A stretch of 64,000 nt of DNA from Amycolatopsis azurea DSM 43854 (GCF_001995215.1 NZ_MUXN01000027.1:186001-250000); one strand, 5' to 3'; shown: positions 17,326 through 28,192, counted from the stretch's first letter. Numbers and translations are program-made. The notes: generated from the letters alone by a model not told the origin.

Positions 17326-17358
17326 CTCTAACCCGAATCGCCACTCACGACCCACCCG
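17326..17358. repeat. extra copy of the right arm of the 16.7 kb element
   Basis: CTCTAACCCGAATCGCCACT and the following ACGACCCACCCGA repeat the sequence at 16997-17028 in the same orientation. The bases just to its left (CCAGTAGG...) resemble the inverse of those inside the left arm at about 16760, suggesting two nested or successive elements. Confidence 0.65.
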
Positions 17359-17441
17359 ACCGACACCTCACCGCCGCTCACCCCTGGAATGCACCGATTC
17401 CAGCCTTCTTCCCATCCCGTTCCTGGACTAGGTTCTCCCGC

Positions 17442-18338
17442 ATGAAATTCGCCTCCCTCGCGATTCTTCCGGTATTGACCCTCCCGCTGTTCCTGCCCTC
17501 GACGGCGCTGGCGGACGACGGCTGGGAATCCATCGGCACAGGAATGACCTCGGGCGCCAGCGGCATCGCCGTCCTCGACAAGAACGGCGACAGGGTCGAC
17601 GCACTTGTGTTGCGGGACAACAAGAAGACCGGCGAGAACCGGGCGGTCCGGGCCCGGCTCGATCGCGGCAAGGTGTCCAAGGTGGACGCGATCGACTGGC
17701 CGGGCGAACTCCCGGTCGACCTGGAAGCGGCCGCGGCCGTTCCAGGCAAGTCCGGCGAATTCATCGCACTGGCCAGCGACGGCGAGGGCTTTCACATCAA
17801 GCTGAAAGACCGACGGCTGAAGGTTCTCGGCTCGTTCCGGGTACCGAAAGGCGATCCGGACGACAATTACGAGGGTTTCGCCCTGAAAAAGGTGAATGAC
17901 CGGTTGTTCGCGGTCTGGGCGGACCGGGGTCAGGACGCCCGCCCGGCCACGCTCTACTCCGCGGAGTTCTCGGTCTCGAAACTGTCCTTCAAGAAGCCGA
18001 AGTCGCAACCGTTCCGCGTCCCGTACCCCACCACGAACGTCCGGCACACCTCGGACGTCGAGATCACCGCCGACGACCGCGTCCTGATCTCGGCCGCCTC
18101 CGACCCCGGCGACGACGGCCCGTTCGATTCGGCCGTGTACGCGGCCGGCGTGCTCCGCTCCGACGGTTCGATCGCCCTCTCCCCCGCGCCGAGGAAGATC
18201 GGCGATTTCCCCGGTCACAAGATCGAGGCCATGACCTGCCTCTCGCGCTCGTGCGGCACGCTCCTCTACGGAACCGACGACGAGGCCGCGGGCGGTAGGC
18301 TCCGCGTCGCGACCAGCAACGATCCGGAGGACCAGTGA
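17442..18338 (+). CDS. secreted protein, probable beta-propeller
   Basis: A 298-residue protein. Signal peptide MKFASLAILPVLTLPLFLPSTALA with cut before DDG. The mature part has periodic strand-turn repeats (GIAVLDKNGDRVDALVLRDN, EFIALASDGEGFHIKL, LFAVWADRGQDARPATLYSAEF), consistent with a five- or six-bladed propeller, and a C-terminal cysteine pair (CLSRSC). A TAGGTT box seven bases before the ATG at 17442 supports this start and a leaderless transcript; a longer frame upstream runs into the repeat region. It ends overlapping the next gene by 4 bases (GTGA). No enzyme motif recognised. Confidence 0.72.
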   Translation: MKFASLAILPVLTLPLFLPSTALADDGWESIGTGMTSGASGIAVLDKNGDRVDALVLRDNKKTGENRAVRARLDRGKVSKVDAIDWPGELPVDLEAAAAVPGKSGEFIALASDGEGFHIKLKDRRLKVLGSFRVPKGDPDDNYEGFALKKVNDRLFAVWADRGQDARPATLYSAEFSVSKLSFKKPKSQPFRVPYPTTNVRHTSDVEITADDRVLISAASDPGDDGPFDSAVYAAGVLRSDGSIALSPAPRKIGDFPGHKIEAMTCLSRSCGTLLYGTDDEAAGGRLRVATSNDPEDQ

Positions 18339-18790
18339 CCAGCGAAGACCTGCGCGAGCGCCGCCACAAGATCATCGAAGAGCACATGGACACGGAGGTG
18401 ACCCAGGAGTTCGACCGCACCCTGGGCACCTTCAACGGCCACCCGCACTACGAGATCATGGCGACGGGGCAGATCTTCGACGGCGACGAAGAGGTCATGG
18501 GCTACTACCGCATGACCCGCACGGCCTTCCCGGACCAGCGGCACGACAACGTCCGCTACCACTTCGCCGACGAGTCCGTCATCGTCGAGTTCGACCTGCT
18601 CGGCACCAATCTCGGCGAGTTCTACGGCCGCCCGCCCACCGGCAAGGCGTTCCGCGTGCCGATCATCGCGGTGTTCTTCTTCGACGGCGACCGGATCACC
18701 AACGAGCGCGTCTACTTCGACGCCGCCAGCCTGATCACGCAGGCCGGGCACGCCGAACTGCTGACCCTGCTGGCGTCGGGCGACGTCTGA
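18335..18790 (+). CDS. SnoaL-like/NTF2-fold protein
   Basis: A 151-residue protein with the cone-shaped NTF2/SnoaL layout: N-terminal helices, EEVMGYYRMTRTAFPDQRHDNVRYHFADESVIVEFDLLGTN in the middle and FRVPIIAVFFFDGDRITNERVYFDAASLITQAG at the end, as in SnoaL-like polyketide cyclases and ester cyclases. These proteins bind small hydrophobic molecules; the reaction cannot be told. The GTG start overlaps the stop codon of the secreted protein gene upstream, so the two are translationally coupled. Confidence 0.78.
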   Translation: MTSEDLRERRHKIIEEHMDTEVTQEFDRTLGTFNGHPHYEIMATGQIFDGDEEVMGYYRMTRTAFPDQRHDNVRYHFADESVIVEFDLLGTNLGEFYGRPPTGKAFRVPIIAVFFFDGDRITNERVYFDAASLITQAGHAELLTLLASGDV

Positions 18791-18806
18791 ACCAACGGCC
18801 GGTGAT

Positions 18807-18826
18807 CATCGGCCGATCGGCCGATG
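18807..18826. promoter_or_regulatory. perfect 20-bp palindrome upstream of the S33 hydrolase gene
   Basis: A self-complementary sequence with the core GGCCGATCGGCC and ends CATC/GATG lies 65 bases before the hydrolase start and 16 bases after the SnoaL-like stop. It could be an operator or part of a terminator; no U-tract follows. Confidence 0.4.
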
Positions 18827-18890
18827 TGGACGGACGGGGCACGCGGCGAGGCTGACGGAGTCCCGCCGTCCAGCCTTGGAGAACCCGCCC

Positions 18891-20327
18891 ATGCCCCGCA
18901 ACCGGGTCGCGATCGTGCTGCTCGCGGCGACGATGACCGCACTGACGGCACCGGCGCTCGCTTCCGCGTCGCCCACCTCGCTCGAGTGGAAGCTCTGCAA
19001 GGACGTCGCCAAGGGCTGGGAGCCCGCGGACGACCAGCGCACCGAATGCGCCATGGTGACCGTCCCGGTCGACTACGCGAAGCCGGACGGCCGGAAGATC
19101 GACATCGCGGTGTCCAGGCAGAAGGCGACCGACCCCGCGCGGCGGCAAGGTGTCGTGCTGCTGAATCCCGGCGGCCCCGGCCAGTCCGGGATCCACCAGC
19201 CTCGGTGGATCACCGACAGCGAGGCCGCCGGGATCGGCGTGGACCACGACCTGATCGGCTTCGATCCCCGCGGCGTCGACTACAGCGCCGACGTCGCCTG
19301 CCCGCCGCTCCCCGGTGATGACGCCGAAGCGTCGGCTTCCTTGCCGGACAAGGAAAAGGCACGGTTCGTGTTCGAACGGGACGCGAAGGTGAACCAGCGC
19401 TGCGTCGCCGCCGACCCCGAGTTCGTCCGCAACCTGACCACCGAGAACGTCGCCCGCGACATGGACCGGATCCGGGAAGCGCTGGGCGAGGAGAAGATCG
19501 GCTTCTACGGCGTCTCCTGGGGTACCGCGCTCGGCGCCGCCTACCGCACCGCGTTCGACTCCCGGGTGGACCGCATGCTGCTCGACTCGGTCATGTCACC
19601 GACCTTCGACGTCGGCGCGATGGACGACGCGATGGTCGCGGCGGGCGAGGTCACGGCCAGGGACTTCGCCGGGTGGATCGCCCGCTACGACGCCGTCTAC
19701 CACTTCGGCGACCGGCAGCCCGTGGTGCTCGAAGCGCTGTTGAGGCTCCGCGACGAACACGGCGAGACGGTGACGAACTACCTCGCCGGTCCGCGCCGTG
19801 ACTGGGCGAACGCAGCCAAGGCGCTCGTGGCCTTGCGCGACGGCGGCGCCCCCGCCGCGAAACCCGCGTCCGGACAAGGTCGCGGCTTCGGCTGGGACGT
19901 CGACCCGAACGGGTTCAACACCTTCCAGCAGACGGCGATCCTCTGCAACGCCTCCGAAGGCCCCCGCGATTTCGAGACGATCTGGCAGCGCCGGATCGAG
20001 CGCGTCCACGCGTACCCGGCCATCGCCTCCCCCGGGTTCTGGAACGGCCGCTGCGCTGGCTGGGCCTTGCCGGTCCAGCCGTGGCGGTTCACACCGGGAA
20101 CCAGTCCGCTGCAACTGGTCGGGCACACCTACGAACCGGTGACCCCGATCGGCTGGGCCCTGGCCATGCGTGAACGGATCGGCGGCACCCTGCTCACCAT
20201 CGAGGACGACCACCACGGTTCGCTGTCGTCGCTCCCCTGCGCGAGCAAGGCGGTCGAGTTCTTCTCGACCGGCAAGACGGCCGACGGGTCCTGCGCCGGT
20301 GCGCCGATCCCGCCGCCCGGCTCGTGA
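18891..20327 (+). CDS. secreted alpha/beta hydrolase, tripeptidyl-aminopeptidase-like (S33)
   Basis: A 478-residue exported protein: signal peptide MPRNRVAIVLLAATMTALTAPALASA, then the S33 layout with LLNPGGPGQSG (oxyanion loop), the nucleophile S209 in GVSWG, and the TAP C-terminal segment with the histidine in DDHHGSL. The position that normally holds the catalytic Asp (usually DPATP) reads YEPVTP, i.e. Glu. The ATG at 18891 has GGAG 8 bases upstream. This group cleaves N-terminal peptides or amides from secreted substrates. With the Asp-to-Glu change activity is likely but not certain. Confidence 0.83.
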   Translation: MPRNRVAIVLLAATMTALTAPALASASPTSLEWKLCKDVAKGWEPADDQRTECAMVTVPVDYAKPDGRKIDIAVSRQKATDPARRQGVVLLNPGGPGQSGIHQPRWITDSEAAGIGVDHDLIGFDPRGVDYSADVACPPLPGDDAEASASLPDKEKARFVFERDAKVNQRCVAADPEFVRNLTTENVARDMDRIREALGEEKIGFYGVSWGTALGAAYRTAFDSRVDRMLLDSVMSPTFDVGAMDDAMVAAGEVTARDFAGWIARYDAVYHFGDRQPVVLEALLRLRDEHGETVTNYLAGPRRDWANAAKALVALRDGGAPAAKPASGQGRGFGWDVDPNGFNTFQQTAILCNASEGPRDFETIWQRRIERVHAYPAIASPGFWNGRCAGWALPVQPWRFTPGTSPLQLVGHTYEPVTPIGWALAMRERIGGTLLTIEDDHHGSLSSLPCASKAVEFFSTGKTADGSCAGAPIPPPGS

Positions 20328-20330
20328 CGC

Positions 20331-21086
20331 TCAGCCCTCGATACGCGAAAGGCCGAACGCGGTGAGGAAGCCCGCGACCGTGATCAGCCCGGTCCAGAGA
20401 TGCGCGTCCTCGAAGGCCTCGGGGATCATCGTGTCGGCGATCATGGCGAGGATCGCGCCGCCCGCGATCGCGGTGATCACGGCCAGGACGGCACCGGAGG
20501 CGCCACCGAGCACGCCGTAACCGAGCAGGGCCGCCACCCCGCTGATCACGGCGATACCACTCCAAAGCGTGAAAACGTAGCGCGGACTCCGGCCCGCCCG
20601 CTTCATCCCCGCGGCGCTGGACAGTCCTTCCGGGACGTTGCTGATGAACACGGCCGCCACGGTCACGACGCTGACACTGCCGCCGCCGAGCAGGCTGGTG
20701 CCGATCACCATCGATTCGGGGACGCCGTCCAGCAGCGCGCCGAGCGCGATGGCCGCACCGGAACCCGCCTGCTCGGTCTCGGACGGCTGCTGGCCGCCGG
20801 AGCGTTTGCGATGCCGGGCGCCACGCCGGGCGAGCACGATGTTGGCGAGGGTGTAGATCAGCGATCCGCCCAGAGCGCCGAGGGCGGTCGGCAGGAAGCC
20901 GCCTTTCTCGTGTGCCTCGGCGATCAGCTCGAAGGAGACGGCGGAGATCAGCACGCCGCTGCCGAAGGCCATCACGCTGGCCACGGCCTTGCCCGGGATC
21001 CGGACGAGGAAACCGAGCATCGCCCCGAACAGCAACGCCGACCCGGCCAGCAGGCCCCAGCCGCCCGCCGCCAGCAAGTCCCACAC
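20331..21086 (-). CDS. ZIP-family divalent metal transporter
   Basis: A 251-residue membrane protein with about eight helices. Helix motifs typical of ZIP permeases are present: the metal-binding GALLDGVPESMVIG in helix 4 and SNVPEGLSSAAGMK in helix 5, with a short His/Arg-rich cytoplasmic loop (RHRKRSGG) between helices 3 and 4. ZIP proteins move zinc, iron or manganese into the cytoplasm. It is encoded next to furA-katG but separated by a strong terminator hairpin, so co-transcription is unlikely. Stop codon 3 bases from the convergent hydrolase gene. Confidence 0.87.
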   Translation of the reverse strand: MWDLLAAGGWGLLAGSALLFGAMLGFLVRIPGKAVASVMAFGSGVLISAVSFELIAEAHEKGGFLPTALGALGGSLIYTLANIVLARRGARHRKRSGGQQPSETEQAGSGAAIALGALLDGVPESMVIGTSLLGGGSVSVVTVAAVFISNVPEGLSSAAGMKRAGRSPRYVFTLWSGIAVISGVAALLGYGVLGGASGAVLAVITAIAGGAILAMIADTMIPEAFEDAHLWTGLITVAGFLTAFGLSRIEG

Positions 21087-21119
21087 GCGAACCGTCTCCC
21101 TTCGTCCGGCGAAAACAGG

Positions 21120-21150
21120 CCGGGCCGGCCGCGAAACGCGGCCGGCCCGG
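21120..21150 (-). terminator. GC-rich terminator hairpin downstream of katG
   Basis: A perfect 14-bp stem (core CCGGGCCGGCCGCG) with an AAA loop, 25 bases after the katG stop codon. No U-tract, as is common in high-GC actinobacteria. Confidence 0.7.
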
Positions 21151-21174
21151 TGTCAAGCCAGGTTCAGGCTCGGA

Positions 21175-23409
<2,235 letters not shown>

Positions 23410-23426
23410 GGGAATCCTTCCGAGGA

Positions 23427-23894
23427 TCAGAGCTTTGCAGGGCTCGAGGAACGGGGTTCGATCGCACAGTCGGGACAAAGGCCCCAGTAGATGACCTCGG
23501 CCTCTTCGATCACGAAGCCGTGGTCGTCCGACGCGCTCAAACAGGGTGCGGGACCGACGGCGCAGTCGACGTCGGCGATGGCACCACATGATCGACACAC
23601 GACGTGGTGGTGGTTGTCCCCGACACGGGACTCATAGCGTGCCACGGATCCCGACGGCTGGATCCGCCGGACGAGACCCGCGGCGGTCAGTGCCCGCAAC
23701 ACGTCGTAGATGGCCTGGTGAGAGACCTCTCCGAGCTCCGCGCGCACGGCACCGATGATCGAGTCGGTGTCGGCGTGCGGGTGGTCGCGCACCGCGGTCA
23801 GCACGGCCACCCTGGGACGCGTCACGCGCAGGGAGGCCCCGCGCAGCATCCGCTCGAAGTCCGGGGTCGTGGGCACGGGCGCAGTCTGGCCCAT
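23427..23894 (-). CDS. furA: Fur-family peroxide-responsive regulator FurA
   Basis: A 155-residue Fur protein: winged helix (LRVTRPRVAVLTAV ... SHQAIYDVLRALTAAGLVRR), the metal-binding HHHVVCRSCG loop and a second cysteine pair CPDC near the C-terminus for structural zinc. In mycobacteria and streptomycetes the FurA/CatR protein directly upstream of katG represses both genes and is inactivated by peroxide. The gene order is the same here. An AT-rich patch immediately upstream (TTGATTCATTCCAGAAAATG) could carry promoter and operator. Confidence 0.93.
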   Translation of the reverse strand: MGQTAPVPTTPDFERMLRGASLRVTRPRVAVLTAVRDHPHADTDSIIGAVRAELGEVSHQAIYDVLRALTAAGLVRRIQPSGSVARYESRVGDNHHHVVCRSCGAIADVDCAVGPAPCLSASDDHGFVIEEAEVIYWGLCPDCAIEPRSSSPAKL

Positions 23895-23949
23895 TTTCTG
23901 GAATGAATCAAGTTCGCGGATCCCGGGCGTGTCTCGCCTCGCCCGCGCA

Positions 23950-24004
23950 GTCCGTGAAGGCCTCCTTGAGGGACTCTGGGTCCCTCAAGGAGGCCTTCAC
24001 GGAC
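23950..24004. terminator. perfect 24-bp hairpin (AAGGCCTCCTT family)
   Basis: Arms of 24 bases (23950-23973 and 23981-24004, GTCCGTGAAGGCCTCCTTGA...) pair without mismatch around CTCTGGG. It lies 10 bases after the hpaB stop codon and about 55 bases upstream of the furA start, where it can end hpaBC transcription and insulate furA. No U-tract. Confidence 0.75.
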
Positions 24005-24013
24005 AGACCGGCG

Positions 24014-25468
24014 CTAGTCCCGCGCCAGCAGCTCCCGCACCCGTTCTTGCAGCGCCTCCCGCGGGTAGGCGTTCACCTGGGCACCCGCCATCCGCACCGG
24101 GTCACCGAAGAAGAAGTACTCGTACAACGACTCCCGCCCGGCAAAACTCGACACCGACGCGTCGAACGCCAGCTTGAACAGCCGCGCGCGGTCCTTGGCG
24201 GGCAGCGTGGCCGACTGGAGGTACGTGTCGATGTCAGGACGGCCTTCCGCCTCGAAGTCGGCTTCACCCGGAAGGGCCATGAGACCGGACGCGGAGAACT
24301 TGCGGATGATCTCGGTCAGCCGCGGCGAGACCTTGGTGGGGTACCAGTTCCGGGCGGCGTTGAGAACCTCCCACTTGGGCAGGAAGACGCCGTCCTCACT
24401 CAGCTTGCCGTCGGCCTCCGCCGCGCGCAGGACGGCTTTCTCGATCTCGACATAGGAGATCAGCTCCGACAGGTCCTGCTGGATGTGCTGGAAGCCGCCG
24501 ATACCGATCGCGGCGGCGATCTCACTGGCGAGGCCGAGATAGAACTCGGTCTTGGCCAGCGTGCGGGTGACGACCTGGTGGGTCATGAGCGCGCCGGCCC
24601 CGGTCTCGGAGTACCAGGCGTTGCACAGTTCCGGATGCCCCAGCAGGAAGACCCGCTCGTTCGGGACGAACACGTCGTCGAACACCACGACCGCGTCCAT
24701 CTCCTCGAACCGGGAGGCGAGCGGTTCGTCGAAGGACGAGCGGCCATGGTCGAGTCCGGCGCGGCAAAAGTACTTCAGCCCAGGAGCGTCGTTCGGGACG
24801 GCGAAAGCGTAGGAGTACGGGGCGTCTTCTGGAGTGCCGCGCAAAACGGTCGAGGGGAACACCAGGAGCTCGTCGGCGATCGGCGCGATCGTGGCGAGCA
24901 TCCGGGCGCCGCGGATGACGATCCCGTCTTCCCGTTCCTCGACCACCTTCGCGGAGAGATTGCCGCCGCCCTGCTGACTCCCGGACACCGAACGGTTCAC
25001 CTGCGGCGGGATCAGGGTGTGCGTCGCGAGGAGGTCGTTCTCGCGCGCCATCTCGTAGTACTTCTCGATGCGCTCGCCGAAGACGGGATCGGCCTGGGAG
25101 AAGAACTTCTTCGCGGTCGAAAGCGCGGTGAGCGACGAGTTCATGTAGTCGCCGGTGCGGCCGAGGAAACCGTTCGAGTACTCAGCCCACACGGAAAAGG
25201 CGGCCCGGCGGCGCTTGAGGTCCTCCTCGGTGCGCGGCACCAGGAACGAGGTCCCGACGCGCTCCCCCGTCGTCGGCGACTCGTAGGTGAGGACGTCACG
25301 GTGCGCCGGATCGTGCTGGAGGTCGAACAGCTTCGCGTAGGTCAGCGCGTTGTTGCGGAAGGCCGGGTGCTCGGCGACCTTCGAGGTCACCTTCTCACCG
25401 TCGACGTACAACTCCGGCGTCATCGCGTTGAGCTTGTCGAGGTACTGCTGTCCGGTGCGGGCTCCCAT
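24014..25468 (-). CDS. hpaB: 4-hydroxyphenylacetate 3-monooxygenase, oxygenase component
   Basis: A 484-residue FADH2-using hydroxylase of the HpaB/PheA1 family, converting 4-hydroxyphenylacetate to 3,4-dihydroxyphenylacetate (homoprotocatechuate). Family segments seen: HPAFRNNALTYAKLFD, the flavin/substrate region NRSVSGSQQ and the conserved DDVFVPNERVFLLG. The ATG at 25468 has AAGGAG 9 bases upstream. It needs reduced flavin from HpaC, encoded 31 bases upstream in the same operon. The ring-cleavage genes lie 4-10 kb to the right. A related phenol or chlorophenol hydroxylase is possible, but the context favours HpaB. Confidence 0.92.
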   Translation of the reverse strand: MGARTGQQYLDKLNAMTPELYVDGEKVTSKVAEHPAFRNNALTYAKLFDLQHDPAHRDVLTYESPTTGERVGTSFLVPRTEEDLKRRRAAFSVWAEYSNGFLGRTGDYMNSSLTALSTAKKFFSQADPVFGERIEKYYEMARENDLLATHTLIPPQVNRSVSGSQQGGGNLSAKVVEEREDGIVIRGARMLATIAPIADELLVFPSTVLRGTPEDAPYSYAFAVPNDAPGLKYFCRAGLDHGRSSFDEPLASRFEEMDAVVVFDDVFVPNERVFLLGHPELCNAWYSETGAGALMTHQVVTRTLAKTEFYLGLASEIAAAIGIGGFQHIQQDLSELISYVEIEKAVLRAAEADGKLSEDGVFLPKWEVLNAARNWYPTKVSPRLTEIIRKFSASGLMALPGEADFEAEGRPDIDTYLQSATLPAKDRARLFKLAFDASVSSFAGRESLYEYFFFGDPVRMAGAQVNAYPREALQERVRELLARD

Positions 25469-25499
25469 GTCGTGCTCCTTCTCGGGATGGACGTCGTTG

Positions 25500-26048
25500 T
25501 CAGAAAAGGGATTCGTGGCCTTGCGCGGATTCGTGGATCGTCGAGAACCGCCCGTCGACGAAGCCGAGCGCGTCGCCCGAGCGGTAGTCGAACTCCCGCA
25601 CCTCGCCGAGGAACAGGGTGTGGTCGCCACCGTCGTAGGCGGCCCATGGCGTGCAGTCGAACCAGCTGAGCACGCCGCCGAGCCGCGGCGCGTGCCCGCC
25701 TTCGACCCACGTCGGCGCGCCTGCGGGGCTCGGGCGACCGGCGAAGTTCATCGCGAGCGCCTCCTGTTCGGCGCCGAGGACGTTGACCGCGAACGGGCAG
25801 TCGGCGAGCAGGTCGTGGCTCTTCACGGTGCGCTGGATCGACACGAGCACGAGCGGCGGGTCCATCGAGACCGCGGTGAAGGAGTTCACCGTCAGGCCGT
25901 GCCGCTTGACCGTCCCGTCGGCCGTGGTCGCGTCGAAGGTCACCACGGCGACGCCGGTCGCGAACCGGCCGAGACAGCCTCGGAAGAACTGCGCGGGCGG
26001 CCGATAGAGGTTCGAACCCGGCGGAAAACTGGTTTCGCGTGACATCAT
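25500..26048 (-). CDS. hpaC: flavin reductase component of 4-hydroxyphenylacetate monooxygenase
   Basis: A 182-residue flavin reductase of the HpaC/RutF fold: FFRGCLGRFATGVAVVT at the N-terminus, NSFTAVSMDPPLVLVSI for flavin binding and DGGDHTLFLGEVREFDY near the end. It reduces FAD with NADH for HpaB. First gene of the hpaC-hpaB operon, divergent from the IclR regulator 59 bases away. Two ATG codons in a row allow starts at 26048 or 26045. Confidence 0.92.
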   Translation of the reverse strand: MMSRETSFPPGSNLYRPPAQFFRGCLGRFATGVAVVTFDATTADGTVKRHGLTVNSFTAVSMDPPLVLVSIQRTVKSHDLLADCPFAVNVLGAEQEALAMNFAGRPSPAGAPTWVEGGHAPRLGGVLSWFDCTPWAAYDGGDHTLFLGEVREFDYRSGDALGFVDGRFSTIHESAQGHESLF

Positions 26049-26059
26049 CGTCGGTTCCT

Positions 26060-26094
26060 GTTCTATAATCGAACAGCCAGTTCAACTATCGAAA
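26060..26094. promoter_or_regulatory. two candidate IclR half-site repeats between hpaC and the IclR gene
   Basis: GTTCTATAATCGAAC (26060-26074) is a near palindrome with GTTC/GAAC ends, and GTTCAACTATCGAAA (26080-26094) repeats it exactly 20 bases on, i.e. about two helical turns. IclR-family proteins often bind such paired sites in divergent promoters. Assignment by position. Confidence 0.55.
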
Positions 26095-26097
26095 TGG

Positions 26098-26109
26098 ATC
26101 GTATACGAT
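26098..26109. promoter_or_regulatory. palindrome ATCGTATACGAT at the IclR gene start
   Basis: A perfect 12-bp palindrome overlaps the ATG at 26108. The GTATAC core resembles sites of FadR-subfamily GntR regulators, and such a gene lies in the same cluster at 29812. Binding by that protein is a guess. Confidence 0.4.
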
Positions 26110-26797
26110 GGTTTCGGACTCCCGCAAGGCTTCGAGCGCGTCCCAAACGCTGAGCCGAGGCATCCGCGTACTCGAAGTCCTTGCTGACGCACAGGAAGCG
26201 CTCAGCGTCGACCAGATCGCGGAACGGCTCGGCGTCCACCGCTCGATCGCGTACCGGCTCATCCGCACGCTCGAAGACCACGGGCTCCTGACCCGGGAAC
26301 CTGCCGGGAAATTCGAACTCGGCACGCGATTGGCGGCGCTCGCGGCGGGGATCAAGCACGATCTCCAGGCCGCGGCGCTGCCCGAATTGACGGCGGTCGC
26401 GAACGAACTCGGCATGACGTGTTTCGTGGCGGTGATGGACCGCGAGGAATGCGTGACCCTGGTCAGCGTGGAACCCCGGCACGCCGTCGCGTCCGTCGCG
26501 CAGCGCCCGGGGTCCAGGCATCCGTTCACCGTCGGCGCCCCAGGCCGGGCGATCCTCGCCCAGCTGCCGTCGGAGGACTGGCCGGACGGGATACGGGAAG
26601 TGGCCGACCGTGGATACGCGGACAGCCACGGTGAAGTGATCGAGAACCTCAGCGCCGTCGCGGTGCCGCTCCCCCTGCGCGGTCACAACCCCGCGGCGCT
26701 CGCGGTCGTCTACCTGTCCAGCACGCGTCCGCCCGCCGAGCTCGCGGAGCGGCTCAAGGCGGCGGCGAAGGCCGTCCGTGACGCTCTCGGCGGGTGA
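26108..26797 (+). CDS. IclR-family regulator of the hpa genes
   Basis: A 229-residue IclR protein: N-terminal winged helix (SRGIRVLEVLADAQEALSVDQIAERLGVHRSIAYRLIRTLEDHGLL) and a C-terminal effector-binding domain (MTCFVAVMDREECVTLVSVEP, HPFTVGAPGRAILAQL). IclR proteins commonly control aromatic catabolism by binding pathway substrates. The gene is divergent from hpaC-hpaB, with paired sites between them, so it is the likely activator or repressor of the monooxygenase operon. No ribosome-binding site is obvious. Confidence 0.86.
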   Translation: MVSDSRKASSASQTLSRGIRVLEVLADAQEALSVDQIAERLGVHRSIAYRLIRTLEDHGLLTREPAGKFELGTRLAALAAGIKHDLQAAALPELTAVANELGMTCFVAVMDREECVTLVSVEPRHAVASVAQRPGSRHPFTVGAPGRAILAQLPSEDWPDGIREVADRGYADSHGEVIENLSAVAVPLPLRGHNPAALAVVYLSSTRPPAELAERLKAAAKAVRDALGG

Positions 26798-26818
26798 GCG
26801 TCACGGACGGCGGGACTA

Positions 26819-28192
26819 CTACTTCGAGAACCGCAGCGGGCTCACGGCCTGCTCGGCTTCGTGGTCGGGTCCGAGCGGGATCCCCGACCGGTCGCGCAGC
26901 AGCAAGGTGGCGATGAGCCCGATGACGGTCATCCCCGCGAGATAGACGGCCACGGACACCGACGTGCCGGTCGCGTCGACCAGCGCGGTCGCGATCGTGG
27001 GCGCGAACGCGCCACCGAGGATCGCGCCGATCGCGTACGAGATCGAAACGCCGGAGAACCGGATCGACGCGGGGAACAGTTCCGCGTAGAACGCCGCCTG
27101 CTGCCCGTAGGTGAACCCGAGCCCGACGCTGAGGATGATCAGGCCCAGCGCCAGCAGCACGATGTTCCCGGTGTCCACCAAGGGAAAGAGCACCGCGACG
27201 CCGGCCAGCTGCGCGATCCAGCCGATGACGTAGGTGCGCCGCCTGCCGATCCGGTCGGACACCGCGCCCGCCGCCCACGTCGAGATCAGCCAGGTGGCCG
27301 CCGACGCGGTCACCGCCCACAGCACCGGGCCGCGGTCGAGCCCGATCGGGCCCTTCGGGTTGGTCGCGTAGTTCTGGATGTACCCGCCGGTGGTCATGTA
27401 GCCGACGGCGTTGTTGCCCGCGAACACCAGCGCGGCCACCAGGACGAGCACGGCGTGCTTGCGGAACAGCTGGACGATCGGGGTCCGGGTCTGCTCGCGG
27501 CGCTCGGCGATCTCCCGGAAGACCGGGCTCTCCTCGACGCGGCGCCGGACGTAGTGCCCGACCAGGATCAGCACGACGCTGAGCAGGAACGGGATCCGCC
27601 AGCCCCAGTCGAGGAACGCCTGCCCGGGGACGAGCAGGCTGGTCAGCGCCAGGACACCGGAAGCCAGCAGGAGACCGAGCGGGACACCGATCTGCGGTGA
27701 GGCGCCGAAGAGTCCCCGCCGTTTCGACGGCGCGTGCTCGACGGCCATCAGCACGGCGCCGCCCCATTCACCGCCCGCCGAAACGCCTTGCAGGACACGC
27801 AACAGGATCAGCAGCACCGGCGCGAGGACACCGATCTGGTCGAACGTCGGGAGCACGCCGATCACCGTCGTCGCGACGCCCATCAGGATCAGGGTGAGCA
27901 CCAGGACGACCCGGCGGCCGTACTTGTCACCGAAGTGCCCGGCGAGGAACGCGCCGAGCGGGCGGAACAGGAAGCTCACGCCCACGGTGGCGAACGAGAC
28001 GAGAGTGCTGTTCGCCCCGAGTCCGGAGAAGAACAGCTTGCCGAAGACGAGACCGGCGGCGGACGCGTAAACGAAGAAGTCGTACCACTCGACGGTGGTG
28101 CCGACGACGGTCGCGAACGCGACGCGGCGCCGATCGGAGGACGGCGGGGCGGTCCGTCCGGACGAGTGCTCATCCTGCGCTGGATTCGACAC
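26819..28192 (-). CDS. MHS-type MFS transporter, probable aromatic acid importer
   Basis: A 457-residue, 12-helix permease of the metabolite:H+ symporter group (ShiA/ProP-like): ATVVGTTVEWYDFFVYASAA at helix 1, GHFGDKYGRRVVLVLTL after helix 2 and GEWGGAVLMAVEH in helix 5. The GTG start at 28192 has AAAGGAG six bases upstream; a longer frame to 28297 was rejected. Flanked by hpa genes on both sides and divergent from the FAH-RraA gene, it most likely imports 4-hydroxyphenylacetate or a related acid. The substrate is inferred from context only. Confidence 0.85.
   Translation of the reverse strand: MSNPAQDEHSSGRTAPPSSDRRRVAFATVVGTTVEWYDFFVYASAAGLVFGKLFFSGLGANSTLVSFATVGVSFLFRPLGAFLAGHFGDKYGRRVVLVLTLILMGVATTVIGVLPTFDQIGVLAPVLLILLRVLQGVSAGGEWGGAVLMAVEHAPSKRRGLFGASPQIGVPLGLLLASGVLALTSLLVPGQAFLDWGWRIPFLLSVVLILVGHYVRRRVEESPVFREIAERREQTRTPIVQLFRKHAVLVLVAALVFAGNNAVGYMTTGGYIQNYATNPKGPIGLDRGPVLWAVTASAATWLISTWAAGAVSDRIGRRRTYVIGWIAQLAGVAVLFPLVDTGNIVLLALGLIILSVGLGFTYGQQAAFYAELFPASIRFSGVSISYAIGAILGGAFAPTIATALVDATGTSVSVAVYLAGMTVIGLIATLLLRDRSGIPLGPDHEAEQAVSPLRFSK

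Noticed and set aside
16703..17441. Insertion sequence remnant
   Set aside because: Inverted arms are present, but there is no transposase-like frame and no clear target-site duplication.
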